The notes below the pieces were generated by a model, which saw only the letters and a program-made list of their open reading frames with translations, ran no database searches and had not been told where the DNA came from. Positions 1 to 8,518 of a stretch of 9,631 nt of DNA are shown piece by piece (the stretch's first letter is position 1; each line of letters opens with the position of its first letter). The position numbers and the translations under genes were made by a program. This DNA comes from Milkweed yellows phytoplasma str. MW1 (GTDB taxonomy: Bacteria; Bacillota_I; Bacilli_A; Acholeplasmatales; Acholeplasmataceae), in contig NZ_AKIL01000036.1 in NCBI RefSeq assembly GCF_000309485.1, forward strand, positions 1 to 9,631, given 5' to 3'.

Positions 1-367
1 ATTTATTTAATTTATAATTTATTAATTTCAATTCTATTAAATCATAAGCAATGCCCGTCACATAAATTTTAGGAATGTTTATTCTTTTCAATAAAAAAGG
101 TATACTGCCGATATGATCTTCGTGTCCGTGAGTAATAAATAAGCCCACAATTTTATGTTCGTTTTGCACTAAATATTCATAACTAGGAATAATATAGTTT
201 ACTCCTAAAAAGGAATCATCAGAAAAAGAAATACCTGAATCAACAATAAAAATCTTTTGATCGATTTCAAAAACATACATATTTTTACCGACTTCGCCTA
301 ATCCGCCCAAAGCGTAAAAGACAATATCAAATTCTTTCGGAGAAACGTTTTGATTGATCATTTCCAT
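1..367 (-). CDS. rnjA: Ribonuclease J, catalytically intact, N-terminal part (runs off the left edge)
   Basis: RNase J is a metallo-beta-lactamase/beta-CASP nuclease with 5'-3' exo- and endonuclease activity, working in cytoplasmic mRNA turnover and rRNA maturation in Firmicutes. Only the first 122 residues lie in the window; the frame is still open at base 1. Visible family marks are [11 protein letters not shown] (about residues 19-29), the DSGISF turn (43-48) and the intact metal-binding motif HGHEDH (80-85) after LFIT, followed by IGSIPFLL. The start is ATG at 367: a TAA codon lies directly upstream in frame, and an AAAGG-type ribosome site lies about 14 bases upstream. The gene follows a degenerate RNase J paralogue on the same strand after 55 bp, with no clear terminator between, so they are probably co-transcribed. 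The choice of rnjA over rnjB rests on the intact active site and is inferred. Family membership is very secure. Confidence 0.93.
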   Translation of the reverse strand, partial: MEMINQNVSPKEFDIVFYALGGLGEVGKNMYVFEIDQKIFIVDSGISFSDDSFLGVNYIIPSYEYLVQNEHKIVGLFITHGHEDHIGSIPFLLKRINIPKIYVTGIAYDLIELKLINYKLNK

Positions 368-422
368 TTAATATATTTCAACCTTTTTTCCTTTCTTGAT
401 ATTTTTTTAAAGAATGTTTTTC

Positions 423-2108
423 TTAACGTGAAATAGAAATTAAAACAGGAATAACGACTGGTTTCTTTTTCGTTTCTTTATAAATAAACTTAGATAAATC
501 TTCTCTTAAGTTATTTTTGAAATCACTCCATTTAACTTGTTTATTAATCATTAAAAAACCTTTGCTTATTTTAGCGAATAAATCTTTTAGTTTCTCGAAA
601 ATCGCATCCGTATTGCTTTTGTTTAAAAAACCTTTGCTAATTAATTCCACATTGCCCACGATTTCTCTGGCTTTTAAATCTAGATTACAAACAATGATGA
701 TAACGCCATCGTTAGCTAAAAGTTCTCTATCTTTTAAAATGAAATCATTACCTTCTAAAACCGGTGTTCTTCCATCAATTAAAATTTCCCCTAAATTTTT
801 GAAAAAATTTTTTTTGACATAAGGTTTATTTTTGAAATCATAATTCCAAACATCACCATTTTCCAATAAGAAAATTTTATTATTAGGATAATTGAATTTT
901 TGAGCGTTTTTCTTAATTTGGCATTGATGTCTATATTCGCCCGCTACAGGCATTAAAAAGTTAGGTTTTAATAAATGTAACATTAATTTGAAATTCTCTT
1001 CATAATTATAAGAAGAAGACTTTAATAAATCTTTTTCTAAAACATCGACAATAAAACCTTTTCGAGCTAAAATATCAACTGTTTTATTTTGAATTTTATC
1101 CACTCCAGTGGCTTCGATAGATAATAATAAAATCTTATCTTTAGGATGTAGTTTCATCAAACGGTCGGTTTGTTTACACATTCTTTGCAATCTATAAAAA
1201 GGTTCAAAACGTTTTCCTACTACTATCACCACTAAATTTTTATATTTTAAATAATCTGTGGATGTTTTTAAATTAATTAAAGATTTTGCCGGAATTTTTA
1301 AATAATTTTTTTGTAAAGCAACGTCAATAATTTTTTCGCTTTTACGCCCTAAAATAACAACTTTTAAATTAGCCTCTAAAGCTAAATCAATCGCTAACTG
1401 AATTTTTAATAAATCAGGAACTAAAAAAGAAATAATAATATTGTTTTCTATACTAGCAAAATAACTACTCAAATAGTATTCTAAAATTTCTTCTTTTTTT
1501 TGAGTAATAATGCTAAAAGCTCCTTGTGAAGCAGGAACTAAAGCTAAAACTTCTTTTTGCGATAACTCTGATAAATGAGCAAAGTTAGTTTGAAAATTAA
1601 CATCTTTAGATTGAACAAAATGCATCTCACTAATATACACTATCAAACCTTGTGAAGTCTCAAAAGCAACCCCTAAAGTTTCCGGTAAAAAATGAGATAT
1701 CCCAAAAAAATGCGCTTTAGTGTTGCCAAAATCTATTACTGATTTATCTTGAACAGCTCTAAATTCTACATTATGTGTATTGACGTTGTTTTGGTATAAA
1801 TTTATTTTTAAAACTTCAATAGTGAAGTCAGAAGCGTAAACCGGAATATCTTCTAAATAATCCATCATATATGGCAAAGCGCCAGAATGAGTTTCGAAAG
1901 CGGAAGTGATGAAAATACCTTTGATTTGTTCTTTAATAGATTCCAAGCGATGATAATCAGGAATAACACAATCTATCCCATTAGAGACTACATTAGGATT
2001 TTTAAGTCCTGCATCTAAAATAAAATAAGAAGAATCTACTTTCAATAAATAAAAATTTTTTCCATTTTCCCCTATACCACCTAAGGCAAAAAAATTTATT
2101 TCTTTCAT
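423..2108 (-). CDS. RNase J-family paralogue with degenerate active site (RNase J2-like pseudoenzyme)
   Basis: The full-length RNase J architecture is recognisable. It has FALGGIGENGKN at the N-terminus, a beta-CASP segment with the ILGRKSEKI stretch, LKPNFLMPVAGEYR near residues 380-393, LLENGDV (414-420), and the C-terminal domain with DGVIIIVCNLD and ISKGF (about 467-494). The catalytic signature is lost. The HxHxDH motif is SAFETH (69-74), the usual HGEYR is AGEYR (389-393), the HASGHA-like loop is KSSSY (363-367), and the TGDF motif is ISEM (159-162). The H139 region (ISHFLPE) is retained. It probably cannot hydrolyse RNA and may act as a structural or regulatory partner of the intact RNase J encoded next. 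The start is ATG at 2108 (561 aa), with AAGGAG about 15 bases upstream. A TTG at 2135 would extend the frame but lies upstream of that ribosome site. No frameshift or stop interrupts it, so it is a maintained protein and not a pseudogene. Confidence 0.88.
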   Translation of the reverse strand: MKEINFFALGGIGENGKNFYLLKVDSSYFILDAGLKNPNVVSNGIDCVIPDYHRLESIKEQIKGIFITSAFETHSGALPYMMDYLEDIPVYASDFTIEVLKINLYQNNVNTHNVEFRAVQDKSVIDFGNTKAHFFGISHFLPETLGVAFETSQGLIVYISEMHFVQSKDVNFQTNFAHLSELSQKEVLALVPASQGAFSIITQKKEEILEYYLSSYFASIENNIIISFLVPDLLKIQLAIDLALEANLKVVILGRKSEKIIDVALQKNYLKIPAKSLINLKTSTDYLKYKNLVVIVVGKRFEPFYRLQRMCKQTDRLMKLHPKDKILLLSIEATGVDKIQNKTVDILARKGFIVDVLEKDLLKSSSYNYEENFKLMLHLLKPNFLMPVAGEYRHQCQIKKNAQKFNYPNNKIFLLENGDVWNYDFKNKPYVKKNFFKNLGEILIDGRTPVLEGNDFILKDRELLANDGVIIIVCNLDLKAREIVGNVELISKGFLNKSNTDAIFEKLKDLFAKISKGFLMINKQVKWSDFKNNLREDLSKFIYKETKKKPVVIPVLISISR

Positions 2109-2123
2109 GAAATGTAATTTATA

Positions 2124-2129
2124 CTCCTT
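2124..2129 (-). promoter_or_regulatory. Ribosome binding site AAGGAG that decides the start of the RNase J paralogue
   Basis: AAGGAG on the minus strand lies between a possible TTG start (2135-2133) and the ATG at 2108-2106. It can serve only the ATG, although the 15-base spacing is longer than usual. The ATG product begins MKEINFFALGG, which matches where RNase J proteins normally begin. Confidence 0.6.
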
Positions 2130-2150
2130 GAACAAAAATTTTTATTAATC

Positions 2151-2180
2151 TTTAGAAATTGTTAAAAATTATTTTATAAT
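2151..2180 (+). promoter_or_regulatory. Candidate promoter for recU
   Basis: A perfect TATAAT (-10) at 2175-2180 is preceded at 18 bp by TTTAGA (2151-2156), which matches TTGACA at four of six positions. Transcription would start near 2187, inside the second copy of the 15-bp repeat, giving a leader of about 77 bases before recU. AT-rich DNA produces many -10 look-alikes, so this is tentative. Confidence 0.4.
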
Positions 2181-2196
2181 GGAAATTGTTAAAAAT
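2155..2196 (+). repeat. Two exact copies of a 15-bp direct repeat in the divergent intergenic region
   Basis: GAAATTGTTAAAAAT occurs at 2155-2169 and again at 2182-2196, a period of 27 bp. The pair sits between the divergent RNase J paralogue and recU, and the copies flank a TATAAT element at 2175-2180. In such AT-rich DNA a short repeat can be accidental, but an exact 15-mer placed on both sides of a -10 element could be an operator. No known regulator is implied. Confidence 0.5.
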
Positions 2197-2231
2197 GATT
2201 TTTTATTAATTAGTCCTTAAACGAAGGAAAC

Positions 2232-2243
2232 ATGAAATCTTAG
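2232..2243 (+). other. Three-codon leader mini-ORF (Met-Lys-Ser-stop) upstream of recU
   Basis: An AAGGAA ribosome-site-like sequence (2224-2229) sits close upstream of ATG AAA TCT TAG at 2232-2243. The stop lies 20 bases before the recU ATG at 2264. The best Shine-Dalgarno match in the leader therefore serves the mini-ORF, not recU, whose own upstream region has only weak AGAAAG (2243-2248 area). It could be a chance ATG or a translational coupling device. Confidence 0.35.
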
Positions 2244-2263
2244 AAAGTAGATAAATAATATCC

Positions 2264-2821
2264 ATGGATTACCCTTTCAAAAAAGAAAAAAATAACGTTA
2301 TCAGCAACAAAAGCAATTTAGGCGCTAATTTAGAGAGAGATATTAATTTAACTAATCGTTTTTATCAAGAAAAAGAAATAGCATTAGTTTATAAAAACGA
2401 AATCCCTATCCAAGTAGTAAGAGTAGAATACCCTCAAAGAAAACAAGCTAAAATAGTGGAAGCTTATTATCGTACTTCTTCTCTACCAGATTATCACGGT
2501 ATTTACAAAGGTAAATATCTATCTTTCGATGTTAAAGAAACTAACAATAAAAACAGCTTTTCACTGAGTAATATTCCTCAACATCAAATAGAGATTTTAC
2601 AAAGAACACAAAAATTTAACGGAATTGCTTTTTTTATTGTTCATTTTAAAGTTAAAAATAAGTATTTTTATTTACCGATTGATTTTTTAACTAATTTTTT
2701 AAACAATAATAAGGCTAAAAATATCAGTTATCAAATTTTTGAAAAAGAGCTCTTTAGTATTCCGTTTAATTATAATCCAAGAATTGATTATCTTAAAGTA
2801 ATAGATAAATTCATTGAATAA
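2264..2821 (+). CDS. recU: Holliday junction resolvase RecU
   Basis: RecU is the Firmicute and Mollicute resolvase that cleaves four-way DNA junctions late in recombinational repair and chromosome segregation. It replaces RuvC. The 185-residue product carries the family's characteristic segments: NLGANLERDINLTNRFY (18-34), VRVEYPQR (52-59), DYHGIYKGKYLSFDVKET (76-93), HQIEIL (107-112) and NPRIDYL (171-177). D76, D89 and K91 occupy the places of the PD-(D/E)xK metal-site residues. D89 replaces the glutamate seen in Bacillus subtilis RecU, an allowed change for this nuclease fold. The protein is slightly shorter than the roughly 200-residue relatives. The ATG at 2264 gives MDYPFKK, resembling the MxxYP beginning of homologues, although its ribosome site is weak. 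It is the only plus-strand gene and is divergent from the RNase J pair. Confidence 0.95.
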   Translation: MDYPFKKEKNNVISNKSNLGANLERDINLTNRFYQEKEIALVYKNEIPIQVVRVEYPQRKQAKIVEAYYRTSSLPDYHGIYKGKYLSFDVKETNNKNSFSLSNIPQHQIEILQRTQKFNGIAFFIVHFKVKNKYFYLPIDFLTNFLNNNKAKNISYQIFEKELFSIPFNYNPRIDYLKVIDKFIE

Positions 2822-2856
2822 TTTTTTTTGCAAAAGAAAATTATTCAATTTTTTTT
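2813..2856 (+). terminator. Intrinsic terminator of recU, shared with the convergent membrane-protein gene
   Basis: Perfect 13-bp arms at 2813-2825 (ATTGAATAATTTT) and 2837-2849 enclose an 11-base loop that is itself nearly palindromic (TTTTGCAAAA). A run of eight Ts (2849-2856) follows on the plus strand. The left arm begins inside the last recU codons and covers its stop. On the minus strand the hairpin lies just past the stop of the gene ending at 2855, but the T-run there is poor, so it works best for recU. Confidence 0.8.
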
Positions 2857-3517
2857 ATTCTAACGAAAAACTTTCTAAATTTACTTTTAAAATAGGATTC
2901 AAAAAATACAAAATAAAACCAATAACTATATTTTGTAAAACAACAGATAATATGTAATAACCCAAAATTAGTTTATATGGCAAATTAGAATCCTTTATGA
3001 CGCTTTCGTATTCATGTAAAATTTCATGAGACTGGTTATGATAAAGCAGAAAAGAAAAAACGGCATAAGAAATAATTTGAACAATCGCTATTAACGATAA
3101 ACTTCCTGCAATAACTTTACCTTGTGATAAATGTCTTAATTCTTTGCGGTGAAAAAAACCTGAAATAGTACAAGCTAAATAAGGCACCACAAATACAAAA
3201 AATAATAAGCCTAAAAATAATACCTTTTTCGATTCTGTATCTTTTAAAAGTAATTCAAAAAAATGCCTATCCATCGCATATTCCATGCAAATATGAATTG
3301 CTACATATAATAAATTAGAAAAGAAACTAAATTTCCATCCAAATAAAAATCCTATCAAAATAAGAGGTAATAATTCTATTCTTATTAAAGTAATATGACA
3401 ATTATGTCCACTGTAAAATAATTTAACAAAGACCATCTCTAAAAAGAAAGAAATTGCTATAAAAAGTGAAACAACAATCATCTTTTTTAATAAAACTTGT
3501 TTCTTGTTTTTATTCAT
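2855..3517 (-). CDS. Membrane protein resembling an ECF transporter S component (possible lipoate/vitamin uptake)
   Basis: This is a 220-residue, very hydrophobic protein with about six predicted membrane spans (near 13-34, 42-60, 62-80, 99-122, 134-159 and 180-209). It has a basic N-terminus (MNKNKKQVLLKK) and a cytoplasmic tail. The segment IELLPLILIGFLFGWKFSFFSN (48-69) resembles the LP-x-GFLFG-x-G part of energy-coupling-factor substrate-binding proteins, which capture vitamins and use shared EcfA/EcfT ATPase modules encoded elsewhere. The substrate cannot be read from the sequence. Position 71 bp downstream of lplA on the same strand suggests lipoate (a LipT-like role), but thiamine, folate or riboflavin proteins are alternatives. 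ATG at 3517 has a strong AAGGAAGGG ribosome site 4-12 bases upstream. Length and topology fit the family; the family call is good and the specificity is inference. Confidence 0.7.
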   Translation of the reverse strand: MNKNKKQVLLKKMIVVSLFIAISFFLEMVFVKLFYSGHNCHITLIRIELLPLILIGFLFGWKFSFFSNLLYVAIHICMEYAMDRHFFELLLKDTESKKVLFLGLLFFVFVVPYLACTISGFFHRKELRHLSQGKVIAGSLSLIAIVQIISYAVFSFLLYHNQSHEILHEYESVIKDSNLPYKLILGYYILSVVLQNIVIGFILYFLNPILKVNLESFSLE

Positions 3518-3542
3518 ATCCCTTCCTTTTATTATACATTTT

Positions 3543-3590
3543 TTATTTCTATTTTTACTAAAAAAGAGAAATAATTTTTTTATTTTTTTT
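3543..3590 (+). other. Hairpin in the lplA to membrane-protein gap, terminator-like only on the antisense strand
   Basis: Arms TTATTTCT (3543-3550) and AGAAATAA (3567-3574) pair perfectly. They extend inward by a further five A/T pairs after one mismatch, with a four-base loop. The T-rich tract (3575-3590) follows on the plus strand, opposite to the flanking genes. On the minus transcript an A-tract precedes the stem, so it would not terminate that transcript. It could stop antisense read-through from recU, or be accidental. Confidence 0.4.
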
Positions 3591-4581
3591 AAATTAACAA
3601 CCCTTCTTCTAATAAAGATAATAAATCTTGATTATTAGCGTTTAAAATAAAATCACCTATATTATGAGTTTTTAAGACTTTTTCTAAATCTTCTTTACGA
3701 TAATAAACATCTATAAATGGGTCAATAAATAAGGATAAATTATCTTCTTTATGAAAGAAATCACCTCTTAAATTCATTTGTTGAATTTTACCTTTTTGTA
3801 AATCTAATAAAATTTCTAATTTTCCCCAAGAGAAATGTTTTTTCAAAGTTTTAGAATACTGAGGATGTTCAAAATATAACCATTTTTCAGAAGAATATTT
3901 TTGCGACAACATTTCAACTTTGGCTATTTCCTCTTCGCTCAAAACATATTCTTTTTGCGCTAATTCTTTTTCTAAATAACGTACTAATTCGTCTTTTGAC
4001 ATGCCATCTAAATGGTCTTTTAAATTTGTCACACGAGCAGAAACGCTATCAATTCCTTTAGAAATTAATTTTTCATTACTTGGTGTAATGCAACGCACCA
4101 TCACGTCTATATCACAATTATACAGTAAAGTACCATGAATGATAATGCCGTTTTGATTTTGTAAAAAAGCGTTTCCAGAGACTTTTTTATTTTCTAACAA
4201 AATATCGTTTCTACCACTAAAATATAAATCAACTCCTAATTTTTTAAAAGGGGGAATAATTTTATTCAAATGTTCTTTAAAAGTGAAATTTTGGTTTTTT
4301 CTTTTAGTAATGATGCTATAAAGAGGAGTTTCTTCATCATTATAAACACATCCTCCACCAGTAGGACGACGAAAAAGATTAATCTTATTTTTTTTAACAT
4401 AATCCAAATTAACTTCGTTTTCGATAACTTGGTTTTTACCTATTACAACTCCTTTAATAGTCCATAGAAAAAAAAAGACTTCATCCATTTCTTTTAAAAC
4501 ATTGTTTAAAATATATTCTTCTAAAGCATAATAAAAATAAGGTTTCAAATCTATATTTCTTAAAAATTTAACTAAAATCAT
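3589..4581 (-). CDS. lplA: Lipoate-protein ligase A
   Basis: LplA activates free lipoate with ATP to lipoyl-AMP and transfers it to the lysine of lipoyl domains, such as the E2 subunit of pyruvate dehydrogenase. The 330-residue protein has the full two-domain form. The catalytic domain shows RRPTGGGCVYND (71-82), SGRNDILLENKKVSGNAF (122-139) with K133 in the catalytic-lysine position, and the HGTLLYNCD strand (149-157). A C-terminal accessory domain follows from about residue 215. ATG at 4581 has AAAGGAAG (4593-4600) about 11 bases upstream, with an A9 run between. The gene is separated from the chaperone operon by a terminator-like inverted repeat and is followed by a possible ECF S component. 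No lipoate-synthesis gene (lipA/lipB) is visible, which fits scavenging from a host. Confidence 0.95.
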   Translation of the reverse strand: MILVKFLRNIDLKPYFYYALEEYILNNVLKEMDEVFFFLWTIKGVVIGKNQVIENEVNLDYVKKNKINLFRRPTGGGCVYNDEETPLYSIITKRKNQNFTFKEHLNKIIPPFKKLGVDLYFSGRNDILLENKKVSGNAFLQNQNGIIIHGTLLYNCDIDVMVRCITPSNEKLISKGIDSVSARVTNLKDHLDGMSKDELVRYLEKELAQKEYVLSEEEIAKVEMLSQKYSSEKWLYFEHPQYSKTLKKHFSWGKLEILLDLQKGKIQQMNLRGDFFHKEDNLSLFIDPFIDVYYRKEDLEKVLKTHNIGDFILNANNQDLLSLLEEGLLI

Positions 4582-4605
4582 TTTTTTTTACACTTCCTTT
4601 AAATA

Positions 4606-4700
4606 AATAAAAAAATACCACTCTTATTTATATTATCATAAAAAATTATATAAACAATTTGATATAATAATTATTTAAAAAAGAGCGGTATTTTTTTATT
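4606..4700 (-). terminator. Large inverted repeat between dnaJ and lplA, probable end of the chaperone operon
   Basis: Arms 4606-4625 and 4681-4700 are complementary over 20 bp with one exception (A4620 against C4686). On the minus-strand RNA that exception is a G-U pair, so the stem is unbroken in the sense of the genes; on the plus strand it would be an A-C mismatch. The distal arm ends in seven Us and more AU-rich sequence. The 55-base loop is long for a simple terminator, but it contains further imperfect ATATTATCA/TGATATAAT-type pairing. It may also act in the other direction. Confidence 0.65.
4630..4657 (-). promoter_or_regulatory. Weak candidate promoter for lplA
   Basis: On the minus strand, TTGTTT (4657-4652) is followed after 16 bp by TAATAT (4635-4630). 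These match the -35 and -10 consensus at about three and four of six positions. It lies in the loop of the inverted repeat and would start transcription about 40 bases before lplA. AT-rich DNA makes this match unremarkable. Confidence 0.2.
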
Positions 4701-4720
4701 TTTAAAGCTTAAATACAACG

Positions 4721-5826
4721 TTAAAAAAACCAAGATCTATTTTTTTTAACATTATTATTTAATCTATCTAATTCTTGCAATTTCAAAAACAGTTCTTTTT
4801 CAGTATTGCTGATTTTTGTAGGAGTTTTTATCTTAACAACAACATAATGGTCTCCCTTGCGAGAAGAATTTAAATAAGCTATTCCTTTGTTTTTTAACCT
4901 CAACTTTGTATCCGTTTGGGTTCCTGCTGGGATTTTAAGTTCCACATCGCCATAAATAGTCGCTACACTAATGGTAGTTCCTAAAACAGCTTGATAAAAA
5001 TCAATGAAAAGAGTGGTAATAATGTTTTGTTCATCTCTTTTAAAATGTTCATGCGGTCTTACTTTAATATCTACTAATAAATCGCCATTAGCAGCGCCTA
5101 AATGACCACCATTACCGTTTTGAGGCGATCTTAAAGTCATACCACTTTCCACACCAGCCGGTATTTGCAAATTCATTTGTTTAACTTTTTTGACTCTTTT
5201 TTGCCCCTTACAAGAAGAACATTTGTGCAAAATAGTTTGTTTTTCGCCACGACATTGTGGACAAATTTGTCGAGAAGGAATATTGCCTAAAATAGTTTGT
5301 TGGTTAACAACAACATAACCATTACCATGACAATAAGAACAAGTTTGCACGCTTTGAGCGTTTTTAGCCCCTGTTCCTCGACAATGTTGACAATCTTCTT
5401 CTACGTGAAATTTAATGTCTTTTTCTACTCCTAAGGCAGATTCTAGAAAATCAATTGTAATTTCAATATGCAAGTCTGCTCCAACATTATTGTTACGTCC
5501 TTGTCGTTGAGAACCAGAACTGCCAAAGAAATTTTCAAAAAGATCTTCAAAGTTGAACGAACCGCCGCCGCCAAAGCCTTCAAAACCGCCACCAAAACCA
5601 CCAGTGTCGCCAGTGTGACCAAAACGATCATAATTAGCTTTTTTATTAGGGTCTTTTAAAGTTTGATAAGCTTCTTGTACTTCTTTGAATTTACTTTCAG
5701 CATCTGCTTCTTTATAAACATCTGGATGAAATTTTTTAGAAAGTTTTCTATAAGCGGATTTAATTTCACTCTCGCTAGCTTCTTTAGTTAAACCTAAAAC
5801 GCTATAATAATTTTTTTTTTTTTCAA
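4721..5826 (-). CDS. dnaJ: Chaperone DnaJ (Hsp40), frame interrupted at an A13 tract directly after the start codon
   Basis: DnaJ delivers unfolded proteins to DnaK and stimulates its ATPase. From the NYYSVLGL segment (5812 downward) to the TAA at 4721 the frame is complete, for about 367 residues once the start is restored. It contains a J domain with the HPD motif (33-35), a Gly/Phe-rich linker (about 73-101), four CxxC zinc motifs (145/148, 162/165, 188/191, 202/205) and the C-terminal substrate domains. The last two zinc repeats end in GEK and GQK instead of GxG. No ATG, GTG or TTG exists in frame before the J domain. The only start with a good ribosome site is TTG at 5826, seven bases after AGGAG, and 13 As follow it. 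That puts the J domain out of frame and would yield a ten-residue peptide. Eleven As would give MKKKNYYSVLGL, the normal DnaJ spacing. Slippage rescue, sequencing error or real inactivation are all possible. Confidence 0.88.
5811..5823 (-). repeat. A13 homopolymer at the 5' end of dnaJ
   Basis: Thirteen consecutive As on the minus strand follow the TTG start of dnaJ immediately. The J-domain frame needs 3n+2 As (11 or 14), so the printed sequence is off by one insertion or two deletions. Tracts this long are known sites of polymerase slippage and of sequencing error. Confidence 0.9.
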
Positions 5827-5833
5827 AATAAAT

Positions 5834-5838
5834 CTCCT
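5834..5838 (-). promoter_or_regulatory. Ribosome binding site AGGAG of dnaJ
   Basis: AGGAG on the minus strand is seven bases before TTG at 5826, ideal spacing. It fixes the intended start codon of dnaJ despite the frame conflict, because the only other in-frame candidate, ATT at 5833, touches the AGGAG and has no spacing. Confidence 0.75.
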
Positions 5839-5875
5839 AATTAGAATAATAATTTACATTTACAATAATAAAAGA

Positions 5876-5908
5876 AACCAAAAAAAGTCATAAAGGCTTT
5901 TTTTGGTT
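5876..5908 (-). terminator. Hairpin between dnaK and dnaJ (partial terminator or processing stem)
   Basis: Perfect 12-bp arms AACCAAAAAAAG (5876-5887) and CTTTTTTTGGTT (5897-5908) enclose a nine-base loop, starting 24 bases after the dnaK stop. On the minus-strand RNA the stem is followed by UUUCUUUUAUUAUU. It could terminate a fraction of transcripts and so lower dnaJ relative to dnaK, or stabilise a processed upstream mRNA. Confidence 0.7.
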
Positions 5909-5931
5909 CATTAAAATATTAAATTAGATTA

Positions 5932-8500
<2,569 letters not shown>

Positions 8501-8518
8501 GCAAAAATAAACTCCTAT

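Noticed and set aside
423..2108. Calling the RNase J paralogue a pseudogene
   Set aside because: Full length, no stops or frameshifts, non-catalytic domains well preserved; substitutions are concentrated at the active site.
2106..2135. TTG start of the RNase J paralogue at 2135
   Set aside because: There is no ribosome site upstream of it; AAGGAG lies downstream of it and before the ATG at 2108.
2339..2542. Glutamate to aspartate change in the RecU active-site motif as a sign of inactivation
   Set aside because: Aspartate is acceptable in (D/E)xK nucleases and the other catalytic positions are retained.
3531..3536. TATAAT on the minus strand just upstream of the membrane-protein gene
   Set aside because: Transcription would begin inside the ribosome binding site, and no convincing -35 is present.
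5443..5631. Short minus-strand frame overlapping the dnaJ Gly/Phe region
   Set aside because: It is an alternative frame of dnaJ; the J-domain/GF frame gives clear family motifs across the same bases.
5831..5833. ATT as an in-frame start for dnaJ that would avoid a frameshift
   Set aside because: It directly abuts the AGGAG with no spacing, whereas TTG at 5826 has ideal spacing; it cannot be fully excluded but is unlikely.
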